This document shows, piece by piece, positions 1-8,587 of a stretch of DNA of 64,000 nt (positions within the stretch are counted from its first letter, which is position 1; every line of letters begins with the position of its first letter). Location of the stretch: assembly GCF_900156315.1 (NCBI RefSeq), contig NZ_FTNI01000002.1:310001-374000 (forward strand). The letters are read 5' to 3'. A model generated the notes under the pieces. The model did not search any database. It saw only the letters and a program-made list of their open reading frames with translations, and was not told the origin of the DNA. Both the position numbers and the translations under genes were made by a program. The DNA is from Microbispora rosea (GTDB lineage Bacteria > Actinomycetota > Actinomycetes > Streptosporangiales > Streptosporangiaceae).

Positions 1-2
1 GC

Positions 3-146
3 GTGTACGACCGGTCGGGCCGGCGCTACGACCACGACCACTCCGGCGCGCTGTGGCGCTTCCGCACCTACCTGCACCAGATGGTCCACCGTACGCTCCG
101 CCTGCCTGGAGAGCCCCCACCGGTGGAGCGTCTCTCTCGCAGGTGA
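3..146 (+). CDS. C-terminal end of an unknown protein (truncated by window edge)
   Basis: An open frame enters from the left edge and ends at TGA 144-146. The visible 47 residues begin VYDRSGRRYDHDHSG and end PPPVERLSRR, with a basic, aromatic middle. I do not recognise a family from this fragment. The G+C-rich third positions suggest real coding sequence, and the next 60 bp hold a promoter for the HTH gene that follows. Confidence 0.45.
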   Translation: MYDRSGRRYDHDHSGALWRFRTYLHQMVHRTLRLPGEPPPVERLSRR

Positions 147-184
147 GGCGGAGATCGTCTCCTACGCATGACCGTCGGCTTCTG

Positions 185-238
185 TTGACGATGTTCCGCC
201 TCCTGGTCTAACTTCGTCTCTGCAAGGGACGAAGTTAG
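185..238 (+). promoter_or_regulatory. Promoter with overlapping perfect inverted repeat (putative autoregulatory operator)
   Basis: A -35-like TTGACG (185-190) is followed after 16 bp by a -10-like TCTAAC (207-212). An 11-bp perfect inverted repeat, CTAACTTCGTC (208-218) and GACGAAGTTAG (228-238) with a 9-nt centre, covers the -10 and the expected start point. A repressor bound there would block the promoter. The HTH protein encoded downstream is the obvious candidate, by inference. A second -10-like TAGTAAT lies at 257-263. Confidence 0.5.
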
Positions 239-304
239 CTCGTCGTGATGGCATGGTAGTAATGAGATCCGCGGAGGAGGCCATACAGACAGAGTTGGTG
301 CACC

Positions 305-682
305 ATGACCAAGCGCTACCTCGGCGTCGTCGGCATCGGCGAGGCGCTGGGCGTGAGCCGGCACGCGGTGCACAAGTGGCGCTCCCGCTATCCCGGCGGT
401 TCGGAGCGCCCGTTCCCGGAGCCCGACGTCGAGGTCGACGGAACTCCCGGCTGGCGGCCTGACCGCCTGGCGGAGATCATCGAGTGGCGCAACGGCCTGC
501 CGGGCCGTGGCGCGGGCGGCGGACGTCCTACCGCCGCGCGACAGGAATACCTGAAGGAAGCGTCGGCGCGAGGCATGGACCGGGACGAGGCGCTGCGCGC
601 GCTCGTCACGTTGTCCGAGGACTTCCCCGAGATGACCGAGCCGGAAATCTGCGCCTGGCTCATCGGGCACTGGCGGAGGTAG
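305..682 (+). CDS. Small helix-turn-helix DNA-binding protein
   Basis: 125 aa. Residues about 6-30 read as an HTH (VVGIGEALGVSRHAVHKWR), the pattern of AlpA/excisionase-like or MerR-like DNA-binding domains. An aromatic, Arg-rich middle (GWRPDRLAEIIEWRNGLPGR) resembles the winged part of such proteins. The last 45 residues are helical and acidic and end in SEDFPEMTEPEICAWLIGHWRR. The ATG at 305 has no strong Shine-Dalgarno immediately upstream, and GGAGGAGG at 273-280 is too distant to assign firmly. The upstream palindrome suggests autoregulation. Whether it belongs to a mobile element or is an ordinary regulator cannot be told here. Confidence 0.7.
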   Translation: MTKRYLGVVGIGEALGVSRHAVHKWRSRYPGGSERPFPEPDVEVDGTPGWRPDRLAEIIEWRNGLPGRGAGGGRPTAARQEYLKEASARGMDRDEALRALVTLSEDFPEMTEPEICAWLIGHWRR

Positions 683-722
683 CACTTCCCCCCGATCAAT
701 CCCATCACGAAGGCGATGACGC

Positions 723-1907
723 ATGCCCGAAATCGGCGGCGAGACCGCACCCGGATTCGAAGCGGTACGTGAGGCGTTCGCGGCCAACCTGGCCGGCGGA
801 CAGGAAGTGGGCGGCGCGGTCGCCGTCTACCTGCGCGGCCGGAAGGTCGTCGACCTGTGGGGCGGGATCGCCGACCCCGGGACCGGCCGCCGCTGGGAGC
901 GCGACACCCTGCAGGTCGTGTTCTCCACCACCAAGAGTGTCACCGCCGCCTGCGCCCACCTGCTCGCCGAGCGCGGCGAACTGGACCTGGACGCACCCGT
1001 CGCCGACTACTGGCCGGAGTTCGCGGCATGCGGAAAGGATCGGATCCCGGTCCGCTGGCTGCTCACCCACCAGGCCGGACTGCCTGCGCTCGATCACCCG
1101 ATCACTCCGGCGGAGGCGATCGCCTGGGACCCCATGGTGACCGCACTGGCGGCCCAGCGGCCGTTCTGGGAGCCGGGCACCGATCACGGCTACCACGCCC
1201 ACACGTACGGCTGGCTGGTCGGCGAGGTCGTCCGCCGGGTGACCGGCCGAAGTCTCGGCACGTTCCTCGCCGAGGAGATCGCGGCACCGCTCGGCCTGGA
1301 CCTGTGGATCGGGCTGCCGGAATCCGAGCAGCATCGGGTCAGCCGGATCGTCGCCGCCCCGATCGACCTCGGCGCGTTGGCCGGGATCGACCTGGACGCC
1401 CTGCCCGAGCCCGCGCGCGAGGTGATGCGGGCCTACGCCGATCCCACGTCACTGACGATGCGGGCGATGACCGTCGTCACGCCGATGCTGAACCACGACG
1501 ACCCCGCCGAGCAGCTCGCGGAGATGCCGTCGACCAACGGCATCTGCACCGCACGCGCGCTGGCCCGCTTCTACGCCGCGCTCATCGGTGAGGTCGACGG
1601 GCATCGCGTCCTCTCACCCGCCACTCTGGCGGCGGCGACCACCGAGCAGGTCAGCGGTGTGGACCGCGTCCTGCGCGTGCCCGTCCGGATCGCCACCGGT
1701 TTCGGCCTGCCGACACCCGACGCCTTCTGGTACAGCCCGGCCGCCTTCGGGTTCCCCGGCTACGGCGGCTCCCTCGGCTTCGCCGACCCGGCGACCGGCC
1801 TGGCCTTCGGCTACGTCATGAACCACATCAGGGAAGGCGTACCGGACCGGAGGGCCGCCACGCTCCTCGACGCGGTCCGCGGCGCGATCAGGGCCGGGGC
1901 GCGATAG
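723..1907 (+). CDS. Serine hydrolase of the beta-lactamase/EstB esterase family
   Basis: 394 aa, the usual size for cytoplasmic class C-like esterases. The nucleophile motif S-x-x-K is S68-T-T-K71 in VVFSTTKS. A second active-site region with the conserved Tyr lies in GYHAHTYGWLVGEV (about residues 156-170). A C-terminal GFPGYGGSLGFADP stretch takes the place of the KTG-like strand. There is no signal peptide, so an intracellular ester or amide hydrolase is more likely than a secreted beta-lactamase. It starts 40 bp after the HTH gene on the same strand and may be co-transcribed. The substrate is unknown. Confidence 0.85.
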   Translation: MPEIGGETAPGFEAVREAFAANLAGGQEVGGAVAVYLRGRKVVDLWGGIADPGTGRRWERDTLQVVFSTTKSVTAACAHLLAERGELDLDAPVADYWPEFAACGKDRIPVRWLLTHQAGLPALDHPITPAEAIAWDPMVTALAAQRPFWEPGTDHGYHAHTYGWLVGEVVRRVTGRSLGTFLAEEIAAPLGLDLWIGLPESEQHRVSRIVAAPIDLGALAGIDLDALPEPAREVMRAYADPTSLTMRAMTVVTPMLNHDDPAEQLAEMPSTNGICTARALARFYAALIGEVDGHRVLSPATLAAATTEQVSGVDRVLRVPVRIATGFGLPTPDAFWYSPAAFGFPGYGGSLGFADPATGLAFGYVMNHIREGVPDRRAATLLDAVRGAIRAGAR

Positions 1908-1941
1908 CCGCGGGGTCGGAGGACGCCGCGGGCCGGGGCGG

Positions 1942-3480
1942 TCACTTCTTGCAGATGTTCTGCGTGGCGGTGCGGGCGGAGGGGATCGCCTGCGGCGTGG
2001 GCGAGGCGGACGCGGCGGAGCCCGCCGGCGCGGCGACCGTCACCTTCTTCACGTCGTGGTTCTTCTGGCCCACCACCACCTCGATGCCGGTTACGTCCGG
2101 TTGCTCGCGCAACTCGGCCCCCGGAATGGCGGCGGCCACCGTACGCGCCGAGTCCTCGCGGCCGGGCGGGTAGCGGATGACCGTGGTGGCGAAGTCACGG
2201 CGTGCCGTGTCGCCGGGGGGCGACGGCACCATGAACCCGGCCTCGACGAGGCGGGCCTTCGTGGTCGCGCCGAGGCCGGTGATGAGCGTGCCGTTGAGCA
2301 CCTTCACCGAGATGCGGCCCGGCGGGATCGTGAGCGCACCAGAAGAGGCCGCCGGAGAGGCCACAGGGGAGGACGCCGGGGAGGACGCGGGGCTCGCCGG
2401 CGCCGCGGCGCTGCCCGAGGCGGACGCCGAGGCCTTCGCCGACGGCTTGACGAGGGGCTGGTCGGCGTCGATCTGCTGGAACAGGGCGCGGGCGGCCGTC
2501 TTGTCCCACAGCACCGCGGACTCGCCCGTGGGCGCGTGGTAGTTCACGTCGGCCAGCGGCACGGTCGCGAACGACACGTCGTCGGTCGAGACGTCCTTGA
2601 ACTGGTTCACCATGCCGAGCAGGTTCTTCTGCAGGGCCGCGTCCACGGTGAGCGTCTTGAACGTGGAGTCGAGGAACCCGGCGAGCCTGGCGGGGTTGGT
2701 CAGCGTGCCGCCGCTGAGCGCCTTGCCGAGCAGCGCGGAGATGACCTGCTGCTGCCGGTCGATGCGGTCGAGGTCGGAGCGCGCCGTGGCCCTCGTGCGG
2801 GCGTACGCGAGCGCGTTGACGCCGTCCAGCGTGTACGTCCCCGGCTGCAGGTTCAGTTTGGTCTTCGGGTCGTCGATGGCCACCGGCGTGCAGACGGTGA
2901 CGCCCCCCAGCGACTCCACCACGTCGATGAACCCGAGCACGTTGACCTCGACGTAGTGGTTGATGCGCAGGCCCGTCGCCTGCTCCACCGTCTTCACGGC
3001 CAGCTTGGCGCCGCCGAACTGGTAGGCAGCGTTGATCTTGTGCTCGCCCTTGCCGGGGATCGTCGTCCAGGTGTCCCTCGGCAGGCTGACCACGGTCACC
3101 CCGCGGTGGTCCTCCGACAGGTGGATCACCATCATCGTGTCGGTGCGCTGCCCGACGTCGCGGCCGAGGTGGAGCTGGTTCTGCTGGCGCCTGGTCAGGT
3201 TGTCGCGCTTGTCCACGCCCACCAGCAGGATGTTCATCGCACCCGTGGATTCGGCCTCGCTCGTTCCTGCGTCCACCGAGTGGATCCGGTTGAGCGCGTA
3301 GTTCGGCGCCAGCCACGCGACGCCCGAGCCGATGAGCACGACTCCGGACAGCGAGCCCGAAATGACGAGGGATCGGAGGTTCGTCCTCCGCTGGCGGGCG
3401 CGTTGTGCCGTCAGCCTCACGCCGCCGTATCCGTCGCCCCCTACGCGGACGCCGGAGTCCTCCTCATGGTCGCCGGGCAT
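1942..3480 (-). CDS. LytR-CpsA-Psr (LCP) family ligase with LytR_C domain
   Basis: 512 aa. LCP proteins transfer polyprenyl-linked anionic glycopolymers to peptidoglycan. One membrane helix lies at about 37-58, and the extracellular LCP domain follows from about 82. Landmark residues are D90 in NILLVGVD, R112 and D114 in GQRTDTMMV, R135/D136 in SLPRDTW, and the Arg-rich RSDLDRIDRQQQ loop. A Ser/Pro/Ala linker leads to a LytR_C domain (ISVKVLNGTLITGLG) and ends NICKK. The start ATG at 3480 has GGAGGA about 7 nt upstream. The open frame continues further upstream only as antisense of the divergent glycosyltransferase. The context of TagF-like and CDP-alcohol genes fits attachment of a teichoic-type polymer. 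Confidence 0.88.
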   Translation of the reverse strand: MPGDHEEDSGVRVGGDGYGGVRLTAQRARQRRTNLRSLVISGSLSGVVLIGSGVAWLAPNYALNRIHSVDAGTSEAESTGAMNILLVGVDKRDNLTRRQQNQLHLGRDVGQRTDTMMVIHLSEDHRGVTVVSLPRDTWTTIPGKGEHKINAAYQFGGAKLAVKTVEQATGLRINHYVEVNVLGFIDVVESLGGVTVCTPVAIDDPKTKLNLQPGTYTLDGVNALAYARTRATARSDLDRIDRQQQVISALLGKALSGGTLTNPARLAGFLDSTFKTLTVDAALQKNLLGMVNQFKDVSTDDVSFATVPLADVNYHAPTGESAVLWDKTAARALFQQIDADQPLVKPSAKASASASGSAAAPASPASSPASSPVASPAASSGALTIPPGRISVKVLNGTLITGLGATTKARLVEAGFMVPSPPGDTARRDFATTVIRYPPGREDSARTVAAAIPGAELREQPDVTGIEVVVGQKNHDVKKVTVAAPAGSAASASPTPQAIPSARTATQNICKK

Positions 3481-3513
3481 TCCCGTCCTCCGGTTGCCGT
3501 CTCCACCCCTCCG

Positions 3514-3520
3514 TACAGTA
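3514..3520. promoter_or_regulatory. Overlapping divergent -10 elements
   Basis: The sequence TACAGTA reads as a -10 (TACAGT, 3514-3519) for the plus-strand glycosyltransferase and as TACTGT (3520-3515) for the minus-strand LCP gene. The two cores overlap almost completely, so polymerase could bind in only one direction at a time. This is read from the sequence; no -35 was clear on either side. Confidence 0.4.
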
Positions 3521-3534
3521 GCGTGAGCGCCGCC

Positions 3535-4593
3535 ATGAAGCCCTTTCCCGACTCGCGACAGTCGAGCCAGAATCCCGCGCGGCCCTGGCCGCCGGTGTCG
3601 GTGATCATGCCGGTGCTCAACGAGGAACGGCACCTGCGCGACGCCGTACGGCAGGTCCTCGAACAGGACTACGAGGGCCCTCTTGAGGTCGTCATCAGCG
3701 TGGGGCCCTCCCACGACCGCACGCAGGAGGTCGCCGACGCCATCGCGGCCGAGGACCGCCGCGTCGTCGTCGTGCCGAACCCCACGGGCCGCACCCCCAA
3801 CGCGCTGAACGCCGCCATCACGGCGTCGCGCAACCCCATCGTCGCGCGGGTCGACGGGCACGCGATCCTGCCCCGCGACTACCTCCGTACGGCCGTGGAG
3901 ACGCTGGAGCAGACCGGCGCCGACAACGTCGGCGGCATCATGGCCGCCGAGGGCATCACGCCGTTCGAGCAGGCGGTGGCCTGCGCCATGACCTCGAAGA
4001 TCGGCGTGGGCAACGCGCGCTTCCACACAGGTGGGGAGGCGGGCCCGGCCGACACCGTCTACCTGGGCGTCTTCCGCCGCAGCGCCCTCGACCGCGTGGG
4101 CGGCTACGACGAGCACTTCCTGCGCGCGCAGGACTGGGAGATGAACCACCGCATCCGGGAGACCGGGGGGCTGGTGTGGTTCCAGCCGAGGATGCGCGTC
4201 ACCTACCGTCCCCGGCCCAACGTGCGCGCCCTGGCCAAGCAGTATTTCCACTACGGCCGCTGGCGGCGGGTCGTCTCCCGCACCCACCAGGGCACGATCA
4301 ACCTGCGCTACCTCGCCCCGCCGGCCGCCGTGGCGGCGATGGCGCTCGGCCTGGTGGTCTCGCCGTTCTTCTGGCCCGGCCTGATCATCCCCGGGGGCTA
4401 TCTCCTGGCGATCCTCGCGGGCTCGGTCCTCACCGGCCGCGGGCTGTCCGGCGCCGCGCTCGTACGCCTGCCGGTCGTGTACGCCACCATGCACGTCTCG
4501 TGGGGGACGGGCTTCCTGACCAGCCCCCCGAAGCTCAGCAAGCCCCGTCCCAAGCCCGAACGGGCGCGGCTAGAGGACCTCTTCGAAGACTGA
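3535..4593 (+). CDS. Family 2 glycosyltransferase with C-terminal membrane helices
   Basis: 352 aa. The N-terminal GT-A fold starts VSVIMPVLNEERHLRDAV. It carries a nucleotide/metal motif ARVDGHAILP (D-x-H in place of D-x-D), and an acceptor-side RAQDWEMNHRIRETGG that matches the ED/QDWE motif of membrane GT2 enzymes. Two or three hydrophobic helices follow at about 253-320. ATG 3535 is used. An in-frame GTG at 3523 sits 4 nt after the -10 and could be a leaderless alternative. The gene is divergent from the LCP ligase and overlaps the Uma2 gene tail-to-tail by 24 bp. Donor sugar unknown. Confidence 0.85.
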   Translation: MKPFPDSRQSSQNPARPWPPVSVIMPVLNEERHLRDAVRQVLEQDYEGPLEVVISVGPSHDRTQEVADAIAAEDRRVVVVPNPTGRTPNALNAAITASRNPIVARVDGHAILPRDYLRTAVETLEQTGADNVGGIMAAEGITPFEQAVACAMTSKIGVGNARFHTGGEAGPADTVYLGVFRRSALDRVGGYDEHFLRAQDWEMNHRIRETGGLVWFQPRMRVTYRPRPNVRALAKQYFHYGRWRRVVSRTHQGTINLRYLAPPAAVAAMALGLVVSPFFWPGLIIPGGYLLAILAGSVLTGRGLSGAALVRLPVVYATMHVSWGTGFLTSPPKLSKPRPKPERARLEDLFED

Positions 4594-5184
4594 GGTGTCC
4601 AGCGTGAAGCCGATCGGGTGGGGGACGTGGATCTCCCGCCCGAACGGCACCGTCGAGGTCACCTGGTACTGACCTTCCTTGGGGTCGCTGTAGACCGTGA
4701 CCGACGCGGGCCTCGTCAGCGGGTCCACGAGGAGCATCACCGGGACGCCGCCCTCGGCGTAGATCGTCGGCTTCTTGAGCCGGTCGTCCTCCGCGCTGCC
4801 CTTCGAGACCACCTCGGCCACCAGCATCAGCCCCGAGGAGAGCAGTTCGCGCTCCCCCCAGCGTGGGCAGTCCTTGGGGGCGAGGACGAAGTCCGGCTCG
4901 ACCGGATCCCGGCTGCCGTCGATGCACACGTCGACGTTGCCCGCCCAGGCGCGCCAGCCGCGCTCGTCCAAGAGAGGGATGAACGCGCGGAACAACTGCA
5001 TGGCGGCTAGGCCGTGTTCGGGGGTGCCCACGGGGCTCACTATCAGTCTCCCGTCGATGATCTCGGTCCGCAGACCCGGAAGTGGGGGCAGCGAATCGAA
5101 CAGCTCACGAGGAGTGCCGGGCAGTGGCCGCTCGGGTACGGGTGCCAGAGCGGGGCCGTGGGGTTTGCGTGAGAACGCGACCAT
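4570..5184 (-). CDS. Uma2 family (DUF820) putative endonuclease-fold protein
   Basis: 204 aa, typical for the Uma2/DUF820 family, which has a PD-(D/E)xK nuclease-like fold and is strongly expanded in actinomycetes. Family marks are TEIIDGRLIVSPVGTPEHG, the VEPDFVLAPKDCP segment carrying the presumed catalytic Asp, LMLVAEVVSKGSAEDDR (Glu of the E-x-K-like motif) and the VLLVDP strand. Cellular role is unknown for the family. The gene interrupts an envelope locus and converges with the glycosyltransferase, overlapping it by 24 bp. Confidence 0.85.
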   Translation of the reverse strand: MVAFSRKPHGPALAPVPERPLPGTPRELFDSLPPLPGLRTEIIDGRLIVSPVGTPEHGLAAMQLFRAFIPLLDERGWRAWAGNVDVCIDGSRDPVEPDFVLAPKDCPRWGERELLSSGLMLVAEVVSKGSAEDDRLKKPTIYAEGGVPVMLLVDPLTRPASVTVYSDPKEGQYQVTSTVPFGREIHVPHPIGFTLDTSVFEEVL

Positions 5185-5239
5185 GGGCTGGTGTCCCTTC
5201 GTGTCCGCGCCGATACGCTGAGTTGACGCGGTCAGTATC

Positions 5240-7090
5240 TCACTCGTGAACGACAGGATCGAGGGCGTTCAGGCCGAGGGAGCGGGCGCGCGCCTCGGCC
5301 CGTGCGGCGGCACGCCGTACGGCCTCCTCGAAGCGGGCCAGCGGGTCCGGATGGTCGGCGCCGAGCAGGTAGGCGCGCAGCGCCCGCCGGGCGGCGGCCA
5401 TGTCGTCCTCTCCGGGCACGTCGAGACGCCGCATGATGTCCGGCAGCTCGGCCAGGTCGGTGCCGAGCAGGTACGCCGCCCCCGCGGCCGGGTAGCGCTC
5501 GCGGAACCGGTCCTCCGGCAGGCCCGCCACGTTGGCCACGACGTACGGCTTGCCGCTGGCCACGAAGTCCGACACCACGCTGGAGATGTCCGAGATCAGC
5601 ACATCCGCCTCGTTGAAGCACTCGTACAGCGACGGCTCGCGGCCGGTCACGACGAGGTGCGGCATGCCGGTGCTCTCGCCCAGCAGCGTCATGATCTTCC
5701 GGTGCGCCAAGCGGGCGGCCTGCGAGCGGTGGCCGGTCAGCGGGTGGGGCTTGTAGATCACCCGCACCGGCTCGGCGAGCAGGGCGTGCACGATCGCCGG
5801 GCCCATGGCGACGAGCGAGCTGTGGAACAGGTCGTCGCTCCACCCCTCCCACGTCGGCGCGTACAGGACGGTCCGGTGCGGCGAGGTCCCCTCGGCGTAC
5901 GGGCTGGTGCGCCGCACCCCGGCGAGCTGGGGGCGGCCGACCTCCTCGACGGCCTCGTTGCGCACGCCCACCTGGGCGCGCAGGTAGCGGTCCCGCCCGG
6001 CCGGCCCTGCCACCCAGACCTCGTCGTACACCTTGGTGTACGGGTTGAAGGACGCCTCCTTGTCGCTGTCGCCGTGGCCGATGAACACGCTCCGCACACC
6101 CGGCACCCGGAGCATGTGGATGTTGTTGCCGACGTTGGCGGGGAACAGCGCGACCCGCACGCCGTCGAGCGCGCGGAAGTTCATGAGGTCGACGGAGGAG
6201 GGGACGCACACCACCGGCAGCGTCGTCGACCCGAGGGCCGTGACCAGGGCCCGCTCGCGCAGCACCACCAGCGTCCTCGGCGCGATCCGCTCCAGCGTCT
6301 CGAGCCACATCGTGGCCTGGTAGGCCGCGGTGACCGGCCCGGAGAAGTACATGACCACCTCGGGCCGGTAGGCGGCGACCCACTCGTCCACGACCGCGAG
6401 GACCCGGCGCCGGTCGCCCAGGTGCCTGGCCCGCCGTGCGTGCGCCAGCAGCAGGGCCACCGCGACGACCTCCAGCGCCAGGGCCGCGGCGGCGCCCGCC
6501 GCGCCCGTCCAGCCCAGGCCGGCCGACGCCCCGGCCGCGGCCGGCACGACCGCGAGCGCGTCGAGGTAGAGCAGCTTGGCGCCCCGCCAGGTGAGCAGCG
6601 CGCGGGGCGGCGCGGGCGGGATCCGCAGCGCGGGCAGGCGGATGTTGCGGGTCACCACCGGCATCTGGTTGTGCCGCCGGTCGACGTGCTCGGCGAGCCA
6701 CGTCTGCACCGCGCGCAGACCGTGGAACAGGAACAGCCCGGCCGCGAACGCCGCGAACCACCACGACCGTTCCGAGGCCAGCCGTGCCAGCAGCACGACG
6801 ACGGCCGTCTCACGCGACAGGAAGCGGACCGTGGCCCCGAGATGGGCCCGGCTCAGCGTCCCCGCCGCCCGGCCGGGCAGCGCGATCTCCGCGGCGTACG
6901 ACAGCGGCACGAGCACCGCGAAGGTCGCGGGCAGCGGCCACACGGCGGCGGCGAGCAGGGCCGGGTACGACGCGAGCGTGAGCGCGGTGAACGCGCTTCT
7001 GCGTCCACCGGCCAGGCCTCTCAGCGCCGGCCGCCGGGCCAGCCTGACCAGTGCGTTCGGGGCCCTGCGCCCCGTGATGTTTCCCCCCAT
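5240..7090 (-). CDS. CDP-glycerol glycerophosphotransferase (TagF/TagB-like) family protein
   Basis: 616 aa. The N-terminal third is membrane-embedded (helices near 40-65, 97-125 and 175-215). The C-terminal Glyphos_transf domain begins at about 225. Diagnostic motifs are IGHGDSDKEASFNPYTK (337-353), YKPHP (446-450) and ISDISSVVSDFVASGKP (499-515), which line the CDP-polyol and acceptor sites in TagF. The enzyme would add glycerol- or ribitol-phosphate units to a lipid-linked polymer on the inner membrane face. ATG 7090 was chosen; GGAGGG lies 14 nt upstream and upstream frame content looks non-coding. It follows the TarI/TarJ-like fusion by 34 bp in the same direction, so that fusion probably supplies its CDP-alcohol. 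Confidence 0.85.
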   Translation of the reverse strand: MGGNITGRRAPNALVRLARRPALRGLAGGRRSAFTALTLASYPALLAAAVWPLPATFAVLVPLSYAAEIALPGRAAGTLSRAHLGATVRFLSRETAVVVLLARLASERSWWFAAFAAGLFLFHGLRAVQTWLAEHVDRRHNQMPVVTRNIRLPALRIPPAPPRALLTWRGAKLLYLDALAVVPAAAGASAGLGWTGAAGAAAALALEVVAVALLLAHARRARHLGDRRRVLAVVDEWVAAYRPEVVMYFSGPVTAAYQATMWLETLERIAPRTLVVLRERALVTALGSTTLPVVCVPSSVDLMNFRALDGVRVALFPANVGNNIHMLRVPGVRSVFIGHGDSDKEASFNPYTKVYDEVWVAGPAGRDRYLRAQVGVRNEAVEEVGRPQLAGVRRTSPYAEGTSPHRTVLYAPTWEGWSDDLFHSSLVAMGPAIVHALLAEPVRVIYKPHPLTGHRSQAARLAHRKIMTLLGESTGMPHLVVTGREPSLYECFNEADVLISDISSVVSDFVASGKPYVVANVAGLPEDRFRERYPAAGAAYLLGTDLAELPDIMRRLDVPGEDDMAAARRALRAYLLGADHPDPLARFEEAVRRAAARAEARARSLGLNALDPVVHE

Positions 7091-7124
7091 GGGCGGGCGC
7101 CCATCCCTCCGTAGATGGTTGCGG

Positions 7125-8531
7125 TCATCGGCTGAGCCGTACGTCCACGACCTGTCCCGTGAGGCGGGACAGCAGCACGTCGATGCTGGTGCGGGCGACG
7201 GCGGCGGGGGAGAGAAGCGTTCCGGCGGGTTCGTCGCCGAACGCGCGCAGCCGCATGGGGGTGGCGGTGCGCTCGGGGTTGACGCAGTTGACGCGGACAC
7301 CCTGGCAGGCCCACTCGTCGGCGAGCGCCTGGGTGAGGTTGACGACGGCGGCCTTCGTCGAGGAGTAGAGGCTGTAGTCGGCCCGGCCGCGGGTGTAGGA
7401 CGAGGAGGTGTAGAGGAGCAGGTGGCCGCGGGTCTCCATCAGGTACTTCACCGAGGCGCGAGCGATGTTGACCGGTCCGAGGTAGTTGACCCCGATGGTC
7501 TCCTCGATCGTGTGCTGCCCGGACTCGCCGAGCTTGCCCATGTGCAACACGCCCGCCGTGTTGACGACGTAGTCGATCCGGCCGGTCTCGGCGTACACCC
7601 GGGCGAGCGCGTCCTCCACGGCGGCGACGTCCTCGACGCGCACGCCGTTCTGGCTGCGGGAGAACGAGTGGACGCTCGCGCCGTATCCCCTGGCCAGCGC
7701 GACGATGTCCGCGCCGATGCCGTAGCTGCCGCCGAAGACCACGAGCGTGCGGCCTTCGAGCCCGGCCCGGTAGGCCTCCTCGTCCAGCGCGGGCGCCGTG
7801 TTCTCGGCGAGCTGGAAGAGCTTGTCGGCGATGAAGACGTCGACCGGATGGGTGACCTTCATGTTGTGCTCGCTGCCGGGCACGATGTAGATCGGCACGT
7901 CGGGCAGGTAGCGCAGCACGACGCCGCAGTCGTCCGTCGTGGGCAGCGAGGGGAACTCGGGGTCGGCCAGGGCCCGCTCGTACGCCGCCCGGATCACCGA
8001 CAGCCGGAAGCACTGCGGGGTCTGCCCCCGGCGCAGCCGGGAGCGGTCGGGGATGTCGCGGATGATGTCGCCCCGCGGGCCCGGAGCGGCCACCACGATC
8101 GTGTCGGAGGACGGGATCGCCACCTCGACCGCCTCGTAGCGTTCGAGCGCGGCCGCGCACTCGCTGATGATGCGGGGCTCGATCAGCGGCCGTACGGCGT
8201 CGTGCAGCAGCACGTCGCACTCCTGCTCGCCCAGCGCGGACAGGGCCCGCCAGGTCGTCTCGGTGCGGCTCGCACCTCCTTCGAGCACCCGGCCGACCTT
8301 GGTGTACCCGTTCTTCCTGACGAGCTCCTCGGCCTCGGCGACGAAGCCGGGGGCCATCAGGACGACGACCTCGTCGATCTCCGGGTGGCCGTCGAACACG
8401 TCGAGCGTGTGCTCCAGAATCGTCTTCCCGGCGATCTTCAGAAGCTGTTTCGGGGTGTTGAGGCCCACGCGCTGACCGACACCGCCGGCCAGCACCACCC
8501 CCACCCTGCGCAGACGCGATTCGGCGATCAT
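7125..8531 (-). CDS. Bifunctional IspD/TarI-like cytidylyltransferase - SDR (TarJ-like) fusion
   Basis: 468 aa. Residues 8-235 are an IspD/TarI cytidylyltransferase (VVLAGGVGQRVGLNTPKQLL, HDAVRP at 110-115, THPVD at 227-231). Residues 258-468 are a short-chain dehydrogenase with GGSYGIG (267-273), NTAG (324-327), Ser at 376-378 and Y389-x3-K393. This domain order matches the Bcs1 type from Haemophilus capsule loci, which reduces ribulose-5-P to ribitol-5-P and makes CDP-ribitol. By analogy this enzyme makes a CDP-pentitol or related CDP-polyol. ATG 8531 follows GGGGAGGACATC, an excellent ribosome site. The downstream TagF-like gene is its likely consumer. Confidence 0.85.
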   Translation of the reverse strand: MIAESRLRRVGVVLAGGVGQRVGLNTPKQLLKIAGKTILEHTLDVFDGHPEIDEVVVLMAPGFVAEAEELVRKNGYTKVGRVLEGGASRTETTWRALSALGEQECDVLLHDAVRPLIEPRIISECAAALERYEAVEVAIPSSDTIVVAAPGPRGDIIRDIPDRSRLRRGQTPQCFRLSVIRAAYERALADPEFPSLPTTDDCGVVLRYLPDVPIYIVPGSEHNMKVTHPVDVFIADKLFQLAENTAPALDEEAYRAGLEGRTLVVFGGSYGIGADIVALARGYGASVHSFSRSQNGVRVEDVAAVEDALARVYAETGRIDYVVNTAGVLHMGKLGESGQHTIEETIGVNYLGPVNIARASVKYLMETRGHLLLYTSSSYTRGRADYSLYSSTKAAVVNLTQALADEWACQGVRVNCVNPERTATPMRLRAFGDEPAGTLLSPAAVARTSIDVLLSRLTGQVVDVRLSR

Positions 8532-8587
8532 GATGTCCTCCCCGGAGGAGACCATACCCGTGCCGGAAGCCGTAGAAGGTGATTGCC

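Noticed and set aside
1908..1931. Terminator hairpin between the beta-lactamase-like and LCP genes
   Set aside because: CCGCGG repeats six bases apart from each arm only; such short self-complementary words are frequent in this GC-rich DNA.
2056..3534. Plus-strand frame extending the glycosyltransferase N-terminally
   Set aside because: It mirrors the LCP gene and has no domain. The GT2 fold begins directly after ATG 3535.
3481..4494. Minus-strand frame continuing the LCP gene far upstream
   Set aside because: It is antisense to the glycosyltransferase and reads as low-complexity R/G/H-rich sequence. ATG 3480 with a ribosome site and a membrane helix soon after is a sufficient start.
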